NCBI RefSeq assembly: GCF_030757795.1
Contig: NZ_JAUQWH010000007.1
Coordinates: 1-64,000, forward strand
Length of the DNA: 64,000 bases
Direction: 5' to 3'
Source of the DNA: Actinoplanes oryzae
Lineage (GTDB): Bacteria; Actinomycetota; Actinomycetes; Mycobacteriales; Micromonosporaceae
Shown piece by piece: positions 1 to 10,100 of this stretch (positions within the stretch are counted from its first letter, which is position 1; each line of letters starts with the position of its first letter). The notes under the pieces are model-generated. The model worked only from the letters and a program-made list of their open reading frames with translations, was not told the DNA's origin and ran no database searches. The position numbers and the translations under genes are program-made.

Positions 1-46
1 CCCCTCTCGGTAGCCCGGCCGCACCGCCTCCCACGAAGGTGAAAGC

Positions 47-1909
47 ATGTCCCTGATCACTCGAGCGGCTCTGCACGCGAGCCTCGCCGCAAGCGTGGTG
101 ACCGCAGTGCTCGGTCTCGGCGCCACGGCCGCGCAAGCCGGCGACGAATACGTGAAGTACTACACGGTGACCTCCTCCTACAACGGCGCCCAGGAGAACC
201 TCAGCGAGATCGCCGCGCGCTTCCTCGGCGACCAGGCCCGCTCCCCCGAGGTGTTCAACCTCAATTCCGGCCGGCCCCAGCCCGACGGCGGCGCGCTGGT
301 GGATCCGGCCCGGCTCAGGGCCGGCTGGCTGCTCGTCCTGCCGTGGGACGCGGTCGGCGGTGGCGTGCAGTACGGCGTCCTGCCGACCGAGTCACCGAAG
401 GCGGCCGTGACTCCCAAGCCGGTGCCGTCGGCCACCCCGGCGCCGAGCAGCACCCGTGACGCCGGGGCCGGCACTCCGGGGCCCCGCGGAACCACCGAGG
501 CGCCCCGGCCCGCCCCGTCCGGGAAGCCCGGCAAGTCCGGGAAGTCAGGCAAGTCCGGGAAGTGTGCGGAGACGGCCCCAACCGGATCCGCCAGCTCCAC
601 CAACTGGGCCCAGCTGCGACTCGCCGCCGATCAGGCCTGGCCACAGAGCCGCGGCAAGGGCCAACTCGTGGCCGTGGTCGATTCCGGCGTCGACGGCAAC
701 CTGTCGCCGCTCACCGGGCACGTCGCCGTCGGCTCGGACATCGTCTCGGGCAGCGGCCGCGGCGACGTCGACTGCCTCGGCACCGGCACCGCCATGGCGG
801 GACTCATCGCCGCGCAGGGCGGCTCGGGCGGCGGCGTCACCGGCGTCGCGCCCGACTCCACGGTCCTGCCGGTCCGGATCACCGGCTCCGCGGGCAAGGG
901 CGTCAAGGTGCGCGCCGCGGACGCGGCCGCCGGCATCACCGCGGCAGCCGGCGCGGGTGCCACGGTCATCGCTCTCGGATCGTACGTCGACGTCCAGGAC
1001 CCGGCCGTCGCGAAAGCCGTCGCCGACGCCACCGAGCACGACATCGTCGTGGTGCGCGGCGCGTCGTCGCAGTCGGCCGCCGGCGCGGCGGACGCCGCCT
1101 CCGGCAAGGGCACACTGCGCGTCGGCGGGGTCGGCGTGGACAGCCAGGGCGCCGCAGACTATCAGCGCGGTGGCGTCGACGTGGTGGCGCCCGGTGTGAA
1201 CGTCACCAGCCTCGGCATCACCGGGGCCGGTCCGGTCACCGGCAGCGGCACCCACTACGCCGTGGCCCTGGTGGCCGGTGTGGCCGCGCTCGTCCGGAGC
1301 GCCTATCCGGAGCTGAGCGCCGAGCAGGTGGCCCACCGGGTGGAGGTGACCGCGGACAAGGTCGGTTCCGCCACCCCGCCGAGTGGCAGCTTCGGCTGGG
1401 GACTGGTCAATCCGGCCGAGTCGGTGACCAAGGTGCTGCCCGAGGAGGCCGTGCCGGCCGAGTCGGACGAGCAGAGCCTCGCCCGGATGACCTCCGGAAC
1501 CGGGAGCGGCCGGGTGGCCCTGCTGGTGGTGGTGACCCTGGTCGCCCTGGCCGCGGCCGTCCTGCTGGTGTTCCGGATCCGCCGTCTGCTGCGTGACGAC
1601 ACGCCGCCGGAGGAGGATGCCGCCGAGCCGCCCGCCGGGGACGACACCCCGCCACCGGCCACCCGCCCACCGGCGGTCAAGCCGTCCGCCGCGCGGGAGA
1701 CCGAACCGCTCACACCGGGGGTACGGCCGGGAGCCGGCGTACCGTCGGCGCCCGCACCGGCCCCCAGCCGTGTTCCGTCGGCGCCCACCCCGGCGCCCAG
1801 TGTCCCCTCGGCGCCCGCACCGGCCGAAGCGGGCACGAACGAGCAGCAGGATCCCGACACCGATCTCAAGGCATCCGTGGGCGCCAAGTCGGCGCAGACG
1901 AAGTCCTGA
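47..1909 (+). CDS. Mycosin-like subtilase (MycP family) lacking catalytic residues
   Basis: This is a 620-aa membrane-anchored S8-fold protein resembling the type VII mycosin MycP. It has a signal peptide (residues 1-31), a LysM-like segment (about 36-100), a Pro/Gly/Ser/Lys linker, the subtilase domain (about 190-460), one transmembrane helix (about 489-513) and a Pro/Ala-rich cytosolic tail. The Asp of the triad is present (VVDSGVDG, Asp212). The His motif GHGT reads GTGT (Thr246), the Ser motif GTSxA reads GTHYA (His403), and the oxyanion Asn is Ala339. The fold is therefore kept while three of four catalytic positions are lost. In known mycosins proteolysis can be dispensable for secretion although the protein is required, so a structural role is plausible. 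The RBS is AAGGTG. The next gene follows after 7 bases. The family is clear; loss of activity is inferred from the motifs. Confidence 0.88.
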   Translation: MSLITRAALHASLAASVVTAVLGLGATAAQAGDEYVKYYTVTSSYNGAQENLSEIAARFLGDQARSPEVFNLNSGRPQPDGGALVDPARLRAGWLLVLPWDAVGGGVQYGVLPTESPKAAVTPKPVPSATPAPSSTRDAGAGTPGPRGTTEAPRPAPSGKPGKSGKSGKSGKCAETAPTGSASSTNWAQLRLAADQAWPQSRGKGQLVAVVDSGVDGNLSPLTGHVAVGSDIVSGSGRGDVDCLGTGTAMAGLIAAQGGSGGGVTGVAPDSTVLPVRITGSAGKGVKVRAADAAAGITAAAGAGATVIALGSYVDVQDPAVAKAVADATEHDIVVVRGASSQSAAGAADAASGKGTLRVGGVGVDSQGAADYQRGGVDVVAPGVNVTSLGITGAGPVTGSGTHYAVALVAGVAALVRSAYPELSAEQVAHRVEVTADKVGSATPPSGSFGWGLVNPAESVTKVLPEEAVPAESDEQSLARMTSGTGSGRVALLVVVTLVALAAAVLLVFRIRRLLRDDTPPEEDAAEPPAGDDTPPPATRPPAVKPSAARETEPLTPGVRPGAGVPSAPAPAPSRVPSAPTPAPSVPSAPAPAEAGTNEQQDPDTDLKASVGAKSAQTKS

Positions 1910-1916
1910 CCGGACG

Positions 1917-3053
1917 ATGACGCGCATGGCGGACGACGCCGGGCACGTGGAGGAACTCGTCGGCCTCTATCATCTCGGCGAGCTCGGCCCGGCGTCGGCG
2001 GCGCGTGTCCGCGAGCATCTGGAGACGTGCGGCCGGTGCCGGGACGAGGCGGCCGCCGTGTGCGACCTGCTCGGCGCCCTCGCGCTGCTCACCGAGGAGC
2101 GGCAGACGCTGGCGAACGCGTACGGCGCCCTGGGGACCGCGGTGCCGCCGGCGTTCCCGGAACGCTTCGCGCCGGTCGAGGAGCCGGAGGACGAGCCCGG
2201 CCCACGGCGCCGTGTTCCGTGGCCGCACCGGCCTCGTCGCACCGACCCTGCCCCGGCGGCGGGACCGGCGCCCGTCGCCGCCCAGCCCGCAGCACCCCCA
2301 CCCGCAGCACCTCCACCTGCCGCGGAACCGCCGCCTTCCGCTCCGCCGGCGCCGGCGCCGAGAGTGGTCGCCGCACCCGCTTCACCGGGTCCATCGGCCG
2401 CATCCACCGAGCAGGCGAGCCTCATCCCGGCCCGCACGTTTCCCCGGACGCGTCCGGCCCCGTCCGCCGCGCGGGTTCCCCGGCCCACCCCCGCACCTCC
2501 CGCCGCAGCGTCGTCCGCCCGGGAGCCGGCACCGGCCGCACGGACGACCGTGGACGCCCCCGCGACGGCCGGTGACCCGTCGTCGCGTCAGCGTCGCCGC
2601 GCGCTGCTGGCGTCCACGACGATGCTCGCCGCCACGGTCGCCCTGGCGGGCGTGGCCGTGACCGCGCTCCTCCGCGACGGCTCCGACGACGCGGAAGCGC
2701 CCGGGGTGCCGGTCGTGGTGAGCGCGGCGGCGTCCACGACCGATGTGGACAGCCGGGCCACCATGACGGTCGCCCTCACGGAGAACGGCGAATCCGTCCA
2801 CGTCCGGGTGGAGCTCACCGGTCTCGCCAAAAAGGCCGGCTACCGGCTCTACGGGTACGGCCTCGCCGGCAACCGCTGGCCGGTCGTCAACTGGACGAGC
2901 AGGACCGGCAAGAAGCAGTCGCTCAGTGGCACCGTACCCGCTCGTATCGCCGACATCTCGCACTTCGCGGTGGTGCGCAGCAACCGCAGCGTGGTGGTGA
3001 CCGTCTACATCCAGCACGGCGAAGCCGCCGTCATCGGACCGAACGGCTCGTAA
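1917..3053 (+). CDS. Anti-sigma-factor-like membrane protein with zinc finger
   Basis: This 378-aa protein starts with a ZAS-type zinc-binding anti-sigma motif, H34-x3-C38-x2-C41, in an acidic helical domain of about 80 residues. A long Pro/Ala-rich linker, one transmembrane helix (about 225-245) and an extracellular beta-rich domain of about 110 residues follow, similar in layout to the RskA C-terminal region. The open frame extends upstream to 1593, but that part overlaps the mycosin gene and is low-complexity Arg/Pro. The ATG at 1917 (or 1926) begins the recognisable domain. It lies 7 bases after the mycosin stop, so the two are probably co-transcribed. No sigma-factor gene is adjacent, so its partner, if it is a true anti-sigma factor, is encoded elsewhere. 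Confidence 0.75.
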   Translation: MTRMADDAGHVEELVGLYHLGELGPASAARVREHLETCGRCRDEAAAVCDLLGALALLTEERQTLANAYGALGTAVPPAFPERFAPVEEPEDEPGPRRRVPWPHRPRRTDPAPAAGPAPVAAQPAAPPPAAPPPAAEPPPSAPPAPAPRVVAAPASPGPSAASTEQASLIPARTFPRTRPAPSAARVPRPTPAPPAAASSAREPAPAARTTVDAPATAGDPSSRQRRRALLASTTMLAATVALAGVAVTALLRDGSDDAEAPGVPVVVSAAASTTDVDSRATMTVALTENGESVHVRVELTGLAKKAGYRLYGYGLAGNRWPVVNWTSRTGKKQSLSGTVPARIADISHFAVVRSNRSVVVTVYIQHGEAAVIGPNGS

Positions 3054-3108
3054 GTCGTTCCATCGGGCCGCTCCTGAACGTGATCGTGCGGCCGGCCGTC
3101 GTACGGGC

Positions 3109-4119
3109 ATGCAGATCGGGGTCTACAGCATCGGCGACCGCACGGCCGACCCGCACACCGGGCGGCGGCCGACGGAGCGGGAGAAACTCCAGTCCGTGGT
3201 GCGGATCGCGGAGCACGCCGAGGACGCCGGTTTCGACGTCTTCGCGCTCGGCGAGCACCATCTGCCGCCGTACGCGTCATCCGCGCCGGTGCCGATCCTC
3301 GCGTACGTCGCCGCCCGTACGCGCCGGATCCTGCTGTCGACGGCCGCCACGCTGATCACCACCGGCGACCCGGTCCGGATCGCCGAGGACTACGCGACGC
3401 TGCACCATCTCGCCGACGGGCGACTGGACCTGCTGCTCGGGAGAGGCGCCTCCGGCCCGGTGTATCCCCTGTTCGGCCGGGACCTGCGCGACAGCTACCA
3501 GCTCGCCGCCGAGAACTACGCCCTGCTGCGCCGCCTGTGGACCGAGCACGACGTCGACTGGACAGGCGAATTCCGTACGCCCTTGCGTGCTTTCACCGCC
3601 GTGCCGCGCCCCCTCGACGATGCGCCGCCCTTCGTCTGGCACGCCGCGGTCGCCAGCGAGCAGACCGCCGACCTGGCCGCCCGGCACGGCGACGGCCTGT
3701 TCGCCATGCACCTTTTCTGGCCCTGGCAGCACACCGCTTCCCTGGTCGGCCACTATCGGCAACGGTTCGCCGAGCACGGGCACGGCCGGCCGGACCAGGC
3801 GATCGTCGGCCTCGGCGGCCAGGTGTTCGTCCGGCCCCGCTCGCAGGACGCGATCGAGGAGTTCCGGCCCTATTTCGCCGGCGCGGGGTACGGCCCCTCC
3901 TCGCTCGAGGAGCACATGCGGCAGACGCCCGTGGCGGTCGGCAGCCCTCAGCAGATCGTCGACAAGGTGCTGGGTTTCCGCGACTACGTCGGTGACTACC
4001 AGCGTCAGCTCTTCCTCATCGATCACGCGGGGCTGCCGGAGAAGACGGTCCTGGAACAGCTGGACCTGCTCGGCGCCGAGGTGCTGCCCGTGCTGCGCCG
4101 GGCAGCACGGGTGCCGTAG
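3109..4119 (+). CDS. LLM-class flavin-dependent oxidoreductase (luciferase-like)
   Basis: This 336-aa protein has the luciferase-like monooxygenase pattern. The N-terminal strand MQIGVYSIGD is followed by the GEHHLPPYASSAP loop, the LLSTAATLITTGDPVRIAEDYATL segment (split here across the typical second and third strands), LLLGRGASG, and a C-terminal VAVGSPQQIVDKV helix. Such proteins are FMN- or F420-dependent TIM-barrel oxidoreductases; the substrate cannot be told. Length is typical. It ends 8 bases before the convergent stop of the 2,791-aa gene, with a perfect hairpin inside its last codons. No functional link to the secretion genes is evident. Confidence 0.88.
   Translation: MQIGVYSIGDRTADPHTGRRPTEREKLQSVVRIAEHAEDAGFDVFALGEHHLPPYASSAPVPILAYVAARTRRILLSTAATLITTGDPVRIAEDYATLHHLADGRLDLLLGRGASGPVYPLFGRDLRDSYQLAAENYALLRRLWTEHDVDWTGEFRTPLRAFTAVPRPLDDAPPFVWHAAVASEQTADLAARHGDGLFAMHLFWPWQHTASLVGHYRQRFAEHGHGRPDQAIVGLGGQVFVRPRSQDAIEEFRPYFAGAGYGPSSLEEHMRQTPVAVGSPQQIVDKVLGFRDYVGDYQRQLFLIDHAGLPEKTVLEQLDLLGAEVLPVLRRAARVP
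4087..4111. terminator. Perfect 10-bp hairpin between convergent genes
   Basis: The arms CCCGTGCTGC and GCAGCACGGG are perfectly complementary with a 5-base loop. The hairpin lies within the last codons of the flavin monooxygenase, just before the facing stop of the giant gene at 4127. It has no T-run, as is common in high-GC actinomycetes. Position and perfection suggest a bidirectional terminator, but a coincidence of GC-rich coding sequence is possible. Confidence 0.5.
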
Positions 4120-4126
4120 CGGCGGG

Positions 4127-7100
4127 TCAGCACTCGGCGATCGCCGCCTGCAGGTCGAGGAACTGCTGCTTGGCCACGTCGGTGAGGTCCCGGGTGGAAT
4201 CCCGGAGCTGGCCGACGGCTGTGGTCCACGCGTTGATCTGCTCTCCCGTCAGCTTGCCCGCACCCTTCATCCCGCGGACCAGTGCCTCCGCGTCGGCGAA
4301 CTGTCCGGCCCGGGCTTTCTCGATGCTGTCGAGCATCAGGCCGGTGACGAACGGGCCGTAGCCGTGCTGGGTCTCCCGGTCGGCGCCCCGGGTCGCCGCG
4401 TCGCTGATCGTGGCGAGCTTCTCCGCGTCGGCCGTGCCGTCCGCGAGCCGGTCGGCGAACACCTTGGCGAGCACGGCCGGACGTTCGCTCACCGGCCTGG
4501 TCATGACCTGCACCACGGTGTCGTCCTCGGGACCGAAGTCCAGCAACGGCTTCGCCAGCGCCATCGCCGCGACATCCGGGACACGGTCGACGGTGGTCTT
4601 GATCTGCTCCCGCGTGCTGTCCTGGCTGAAGTGCTGCCATTGCGCCTTCAGCGCCCCGAACCGATCCTCGACCGAGCTGAGGCTGTAGAGGAAACCACCG
4701 ACCGCCTCGTCGATTTCGGGCAGTTCGACGGGCTGCGCCGACCGGCTCAGCGCCGCGTCGTCCAGCATCTCGACGCCGATCGTCTCCGACTGCAAGGCCG
4801 GGTCGTAGACGAAGTCCTCGGCCGGGGAGGCACTGACGAAGACGCGGCCGAGCCCGGCCGGGATCTCGAGCACGACGCCGGCGCCGTACTCGCTCAGCAC
4901 CCGGTCGATCTGCGGGCCACGCGTGCCCCGGACCACGGGCGTCACCGTGCGCCCGCCCGCTTGGAACTGCACGAGGGCGAGGTTGAGCTGGGCCACCGCT
5001 TCAGCCGGCAGCTTGCCCGATCTACCCCCGTCGACGACCAGGAACTGGCGGTCCGGCCGTTGCCGGGCCGCGTCGGCCAGACCCGCCGGCAGCTTCACCG
5101 CGGTGGCCGACTCTGCCGCGAAGACGGTCACGTTGGGCACGTTCTCGTCGGCGGGGACCAGGCCCGCCCGCACCTGGGCCATCCAGGCCGGCTCGGCCAG
5201 CTCGTCCGGGCCCGGCATGAACGCGCCGGGCGACAGCGCCTCGTGCTCGTCGGCCCAGACGAACGTCTGCCGCATCGCCTCCTCGCCGAGCACGCCGCGG
5301 CCCGGCGCCCGCGTCGTGGTCGCGGTCCCCCGGCTCGTGGCCGGCGCGAACAGCGACTCGGCGGCCGGGACCCGGCCCGGCGCGATCCGGTACTTGTCGG
5401 CGAACCGGCCCAGGTGATGACCCACCCGCTCGACCATCCAGGCCCGGACCGAGGCAGCCCGCAGCCGACCGGTCTCCTGGGCCCGCGCGTTCTCGTCGTG
5501 CCCGGTCAGGTGCTCGAAGCCCCGCCGCAGCGCGTTGTGACCGTGCCCACCGCCTTCGACGTGCACGGTCAGCAGATCGGTGGCGCGTCCGGTGGACAGG
5601 CTCAGCGCCACCGCCCGGCGCGCGATCCAGGACGCCTTCTGCTCCATCGCCCACGGATCGTGCTCGGGGTGCCTGCCCGCGGCGGTCAGACCGAGGTCGC
5701 TGTGCCCGTGATCGACGCTCAGCACGTCCTGCGGTTCCCAGACGAAGTCCGTGAACCATGACGGGTCGAGCACCTTGTGCAGGTTGTACTCGTCGGAGTC
5801 GGTGCTGGTCGGCGCCATCGGCTGACCCCACTCGAGGCGGCCGTCCTCGGTGCGGAACACCTTCGTGAAGCTCGTGCCCGCGAACGGTTCCGACCACGTC
5901 CCCCGGACGAGGACCTCACGCTCCCGGCCGTCACTGCCGGTGATCTTGTACGAGTAGGAGTTGCGCCCCACCGTCCGGTTCTTCCAGACATGCTGCGGGA
6001 CGTACGACCCGTCGTCGAGGCGCACCGGCGTGAACTCGCCGGTCTCACCGTCGAGGGAGCCCCACACCTTCGCACCGTGGTATTCGATCTGGACCTGCGA
6101 CTGGTGCGCGTCGGCGGCGAGTACCCGGTGACCGTGGATCGTCCGCTCGGGAACACCTTCCGGGAGCGGCCCGAACGAGGTAGCCCGCGAGATGGTGGGC
6201 ACCGGCTGGTACCCGTCGGTCACGTGCGCGCCGGCCAGCGCACGGATACTGTCGAGCATAGTGCTCTCAGTGACCGGGTGTTCCGGATGCAGCGGGATGA
6301 TTGCCTTGACGATCTCGATGATGCCGGCCACGGCGATGTCCGAGCCGATCCCGGCCAGCCCGAGTACGTCGGCCTCACCGGTGGCGGCACCGTAGAGCGT
6401 CATGAGCGTCGAAGGATCCTTGACCTTGTCATGGATCTCGGTCCGGACACTGGTCCAGATGTCCTCCGCCAGCCTCCAGCTGAGCACCCGCTCCTCGACC
6501 ACCCGGTCGGGGTGCTCCAGCATGTCCTTGGCCAGTTGCAGTTCGGCGTCCAGGTAGGCGTTCCCGATCTTGGCGAGAGCAGCCGAGATGATCGCCCAGC
6601 CGGGCACGTAGCCGCCGCCGATGCCCGCGGCGGCCATGAACAACCCGAAACCCTCCTTGACAGCCTTCAGGTTCTGCTCGGCCATGAGCAGGGGGTTCCT
6701 CTGGTGCTCGTGCAAGGCCTCGGTGAGGGTGTGCTCGTCGGAGAAGTGCCGGCTCTGCCACTGCTGGTACATGTGCGTGGCCGCTTGCGTCGCGCCCGTC
6801 GTACCGAGGTTGACCAGAGCGGTGGCCCACGACATGCCGGTCGGGATCAACATGCCCGCGCCCATGTTCGCCGCGGTGGACGCCGTGGCGAGGAACTTGT
6901 CCAGCGCCGCGCCGAACCTCGTTTCCTGCTGCCCCACCACCGCGTTCACGGCACGGTGCTCGATCGTCGTCTTGACCTGGTGCGCGATGGTCTCGCTGTA
7001 TTTCGCCAGCGCCTCGGACGAGTGCGCGACATCGGCGTACGCCTGGTTGAAGCCGGCCTGCTCGGCAGCGGACGGGACCACGCCCGTGGGCAGCCGCCGG

Positions 7101-10100
7101 CGGGCGTCCTTGAGCCGCTCGGCCGCATCGGTGAGCAGATGACGGAAACCCACCAGCGTGACCTGCCGGCGCACAGTCTCCGCGGCGTTGGACCCGAGCA
7201 GCGACCCGGTCAGCCACTTCTCGTGCGACAACTCCCCCAGGATCTGGGACAACTCGCGCGCACTCTGGAGCCGCTGGGCGGCCAGGTGGTCGAGCTCGGC
7301 GGCCTGCGCCGTGGACGGCTGCTCGCCCAATGGCTGCGCCCGCCGCAGCGTACGGGTCGGCAACTCCTGCTCATCCAGCTGGGCGGGGTACGCCTCCACC
7401 CCCGTGTCGACCGGTTGCGCCGTGAAGTAGCTCGGTGCCAGCGTCTGCTCGATCGGCGGCAGCGGATGTGCGGCGGCCGGGTCCAGATCGGCCAGCTCCT
7501 GATGCACCTGCTCGTAGAGGTTGACCAGGGTCTGCAACCCGGACCGCCCGAGCGTACCGGCCGCGAAGGTGTAGCTCTCCCACAGCGCCTCGACCGTCTC
7601 GTGGGCGGCGAGGCCCTGCCGCTCGCCGAGGTACCGGGCCACGCCGGTCGCGGATGCGCTGTCCTTGGCGCCCAACCCGGCCAGAACCTCGCGAAGGGCA
7701 GACACATCGCCGGAGGCCAAATCGCTTTTCAGTACGCGCAGCTTAGCAGACCCGGCGGTCACCAAACCGATCGACGCCATGTTGATGTAGTAATCGTTGG
7801 CCGGGCCGGCAACGGCGCGGTGCTGCTGATCGGGTAGATCGATGCGGAAGCGGTATTGGTATTGACGGCGAAAGTCACGCAGTCGCTCAGCCTGTTGAGC
7901 CACGCTGGGACTTCCTCCTGAAATGACGACCCGCTCAACGTCCGCCCACCCGAGATCACCATGGATCTGCGCCTCGAAATAAGAGAGCACAAATTGACCG
8001 TTAGCGACGTCGCCGTTGCGCACCTCGCTGAGCATGCCAGGGTCATAGCGAAAGTTCGTTGCCTCAGCAAGGACTAACCGGACGACATCTTCTCGCCCAT
8101 AGGCTAGAAGCGGGTAGGCGTGCTGAGAGCTGCTGTAACTGCCAGCGCCCAGCGCACCAGAATGGAAGCTGTCGCCGGGCGTGATAGTGGATCGCCCACG
8201 AACTGTCGCTGACCAATGGAAAGAAACATTCCCAAATTGGGCGATCCCCCTGGACCGCTCAGGCGACACAAGAGCGGCATACTTAGGCAGATCACGCCTG
8301 TCCATATCACCGGGATTGAACCGATCGCGATCATCTGGGTGGGAACTCTGGAATGCGCCTCCGCCATTCCTTTCTCGGCGCAACGTGGCGGCGTAGCCAA
8401 AGCGCTCCTCAGCCACTCCACGGCGGGCACTATCGGCTGCACCCCCAGTTGTGCTGGTTTCCCAGAAATTGCGGAATCGGGCGTCACTACCTGAGATCAA
8501 CTCATCCAGTACAGTCCGGCCGCCAGCAGTCATCCTATTTAGATTAGTCGTTGTGACTAGGTTATATTCGTGGACCAGCCGATTGTGGGCACGATCCAGA
8601 ATACGCTCGAAATCATGACTGCGCACATCAGGGTAGGATTCCAGCCACGACCATTGCGCTCGCTGGAAGCGGCGCATTGCGGCGTTTCGTTCGCGTTCTG
8701 CGTAACGCCGCCCGCGGCGGGCAGCCAAAACTAAGGCAGTGGCCGGCGCATCCCGCAACGCCTCCCAGTTAGTGCGGTGGGAGATTTCGTTGAAGATGTC
8801 GAGGTCTTCATCGAGAGAGGCGACTCGATCGCGGAGAACATTCCTCGTAGCTGTTGTGCCGGATGCATCACGGGGCAGACCTTCCAGCACACGCTCAACC
8901 GCAGCGCGATCGTCCTCGAGCTCGCGCCGCGCCGTCGATGTCGGCTGGCGGAGAAGCTGGACCAGACGCAGATCGCGCGCGGCCGGAACCATTCGCTGAG
9001 TGGCTCTCTGGGCGGCCCGGTTAGCAAGCTCCACATTGAGGGTGAAAAGTTGATCAGTGAGCAAGACGTGATAATTACGAGCATCGCCTAGCTCCGCTTC
9101 TCGATCAGGGCGCTGCTGCAGATGACTGATCCGCCGATCCAGCTCGCGCAACTCCCGTTCCCGTTCCCGCTGACCGCGATTCAGCAGCGGGGTTGATGCA
9201 GTCAGGAAGGACTCGAAAAGGCGGTCGGCGTTGTCCATTTCTTCACGAGACATACGGACATCGGCCAGAATGTCAGCACGACCGGAAGACCGGGTACGCC
9301 GGTATGCGCGGTGCGCCTCGGTGATCTCCTGCCAGGCATCCTGCATAGTTCGTAAGGGGTCACTACTTGGCGGACCCGGCCTTTCGCGCGGTAGATCGTC
9401 GGGATGGATCGCCAGCGACATCCGGCGCCATGCCGTAGAAGGAGGAGCCGAAAGCGCCGTCGGCGCCTCCTCGACTACATAGTCAGCGTTCGACACCCGG
9501 CGTGGCGCTCGGGCGTAGTAGTCGTCATCGTCGAAGTCGCGGTGCTCCCAATACTTAAGGTCGTGATGCTTGTCGTCGTGCTGCTTGGGCCTGTGATGAG
9601 AGCGGGAGGACGGCGAACCGCTGAAGGACGAATCGCGCTCCCCCGTCGAGCGGTAGCGGGGCGAGGGCAGCGGCTGCCTGTGCAACGATCCGCCGGAGCT
9701 CGGGCCGCCGAAGACGGGCGACGGTGCGAAGGTCTGCGGATAGCCGTACGGCGCGTGCGTCGTCGGGGGCGAGAACCGCTGAGCCGCGGAGCGGGGAGCG
9801 TGGGCGCGCGAAGCGAGCTGCTCCGTGACGTGGAATCCGTACCGGCGGAACATCTCGGCCCGGACTCGGTTGACCGCCTCGTCGACGGTCAGCTCCGACC
9901 GGTTCTCCGCCGCACGCTGCTGATTGACGAAGGCGGCGATACCAGCCGCTGTCCTGGGGCTGGCCGGAAGGGTGAAGCTGTACGTCGCTTCGGCCTCCGG
10001 CTCGAAGGTGCGTACCGGCGGGATGCGATTGCCGTACTGATTCGCCCCGCCCGGATAGTTCGAGTCCCGGACGAAGCCACGGCCCGTGGTCAGTACCCCG

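Noticed and set aside
1593..1916. Upstream extension of the anti-sigma-like gene
   Set aside because: It overlaps the mycosin gene out of frame and encodes only Arg/Pro-rich sequence.
545..1927. 460-aa minus-strand frame opposite the mycosin
   Set aside because: Arg/Gly/His-rich shadow of a high-GC gene; no domain or RBS.
3109..4119. Flavin monooxygenase as part of the secretion system
   Set aside because: It is a generic enzyme on the opposite strand, convergent with the operon; only location links it.
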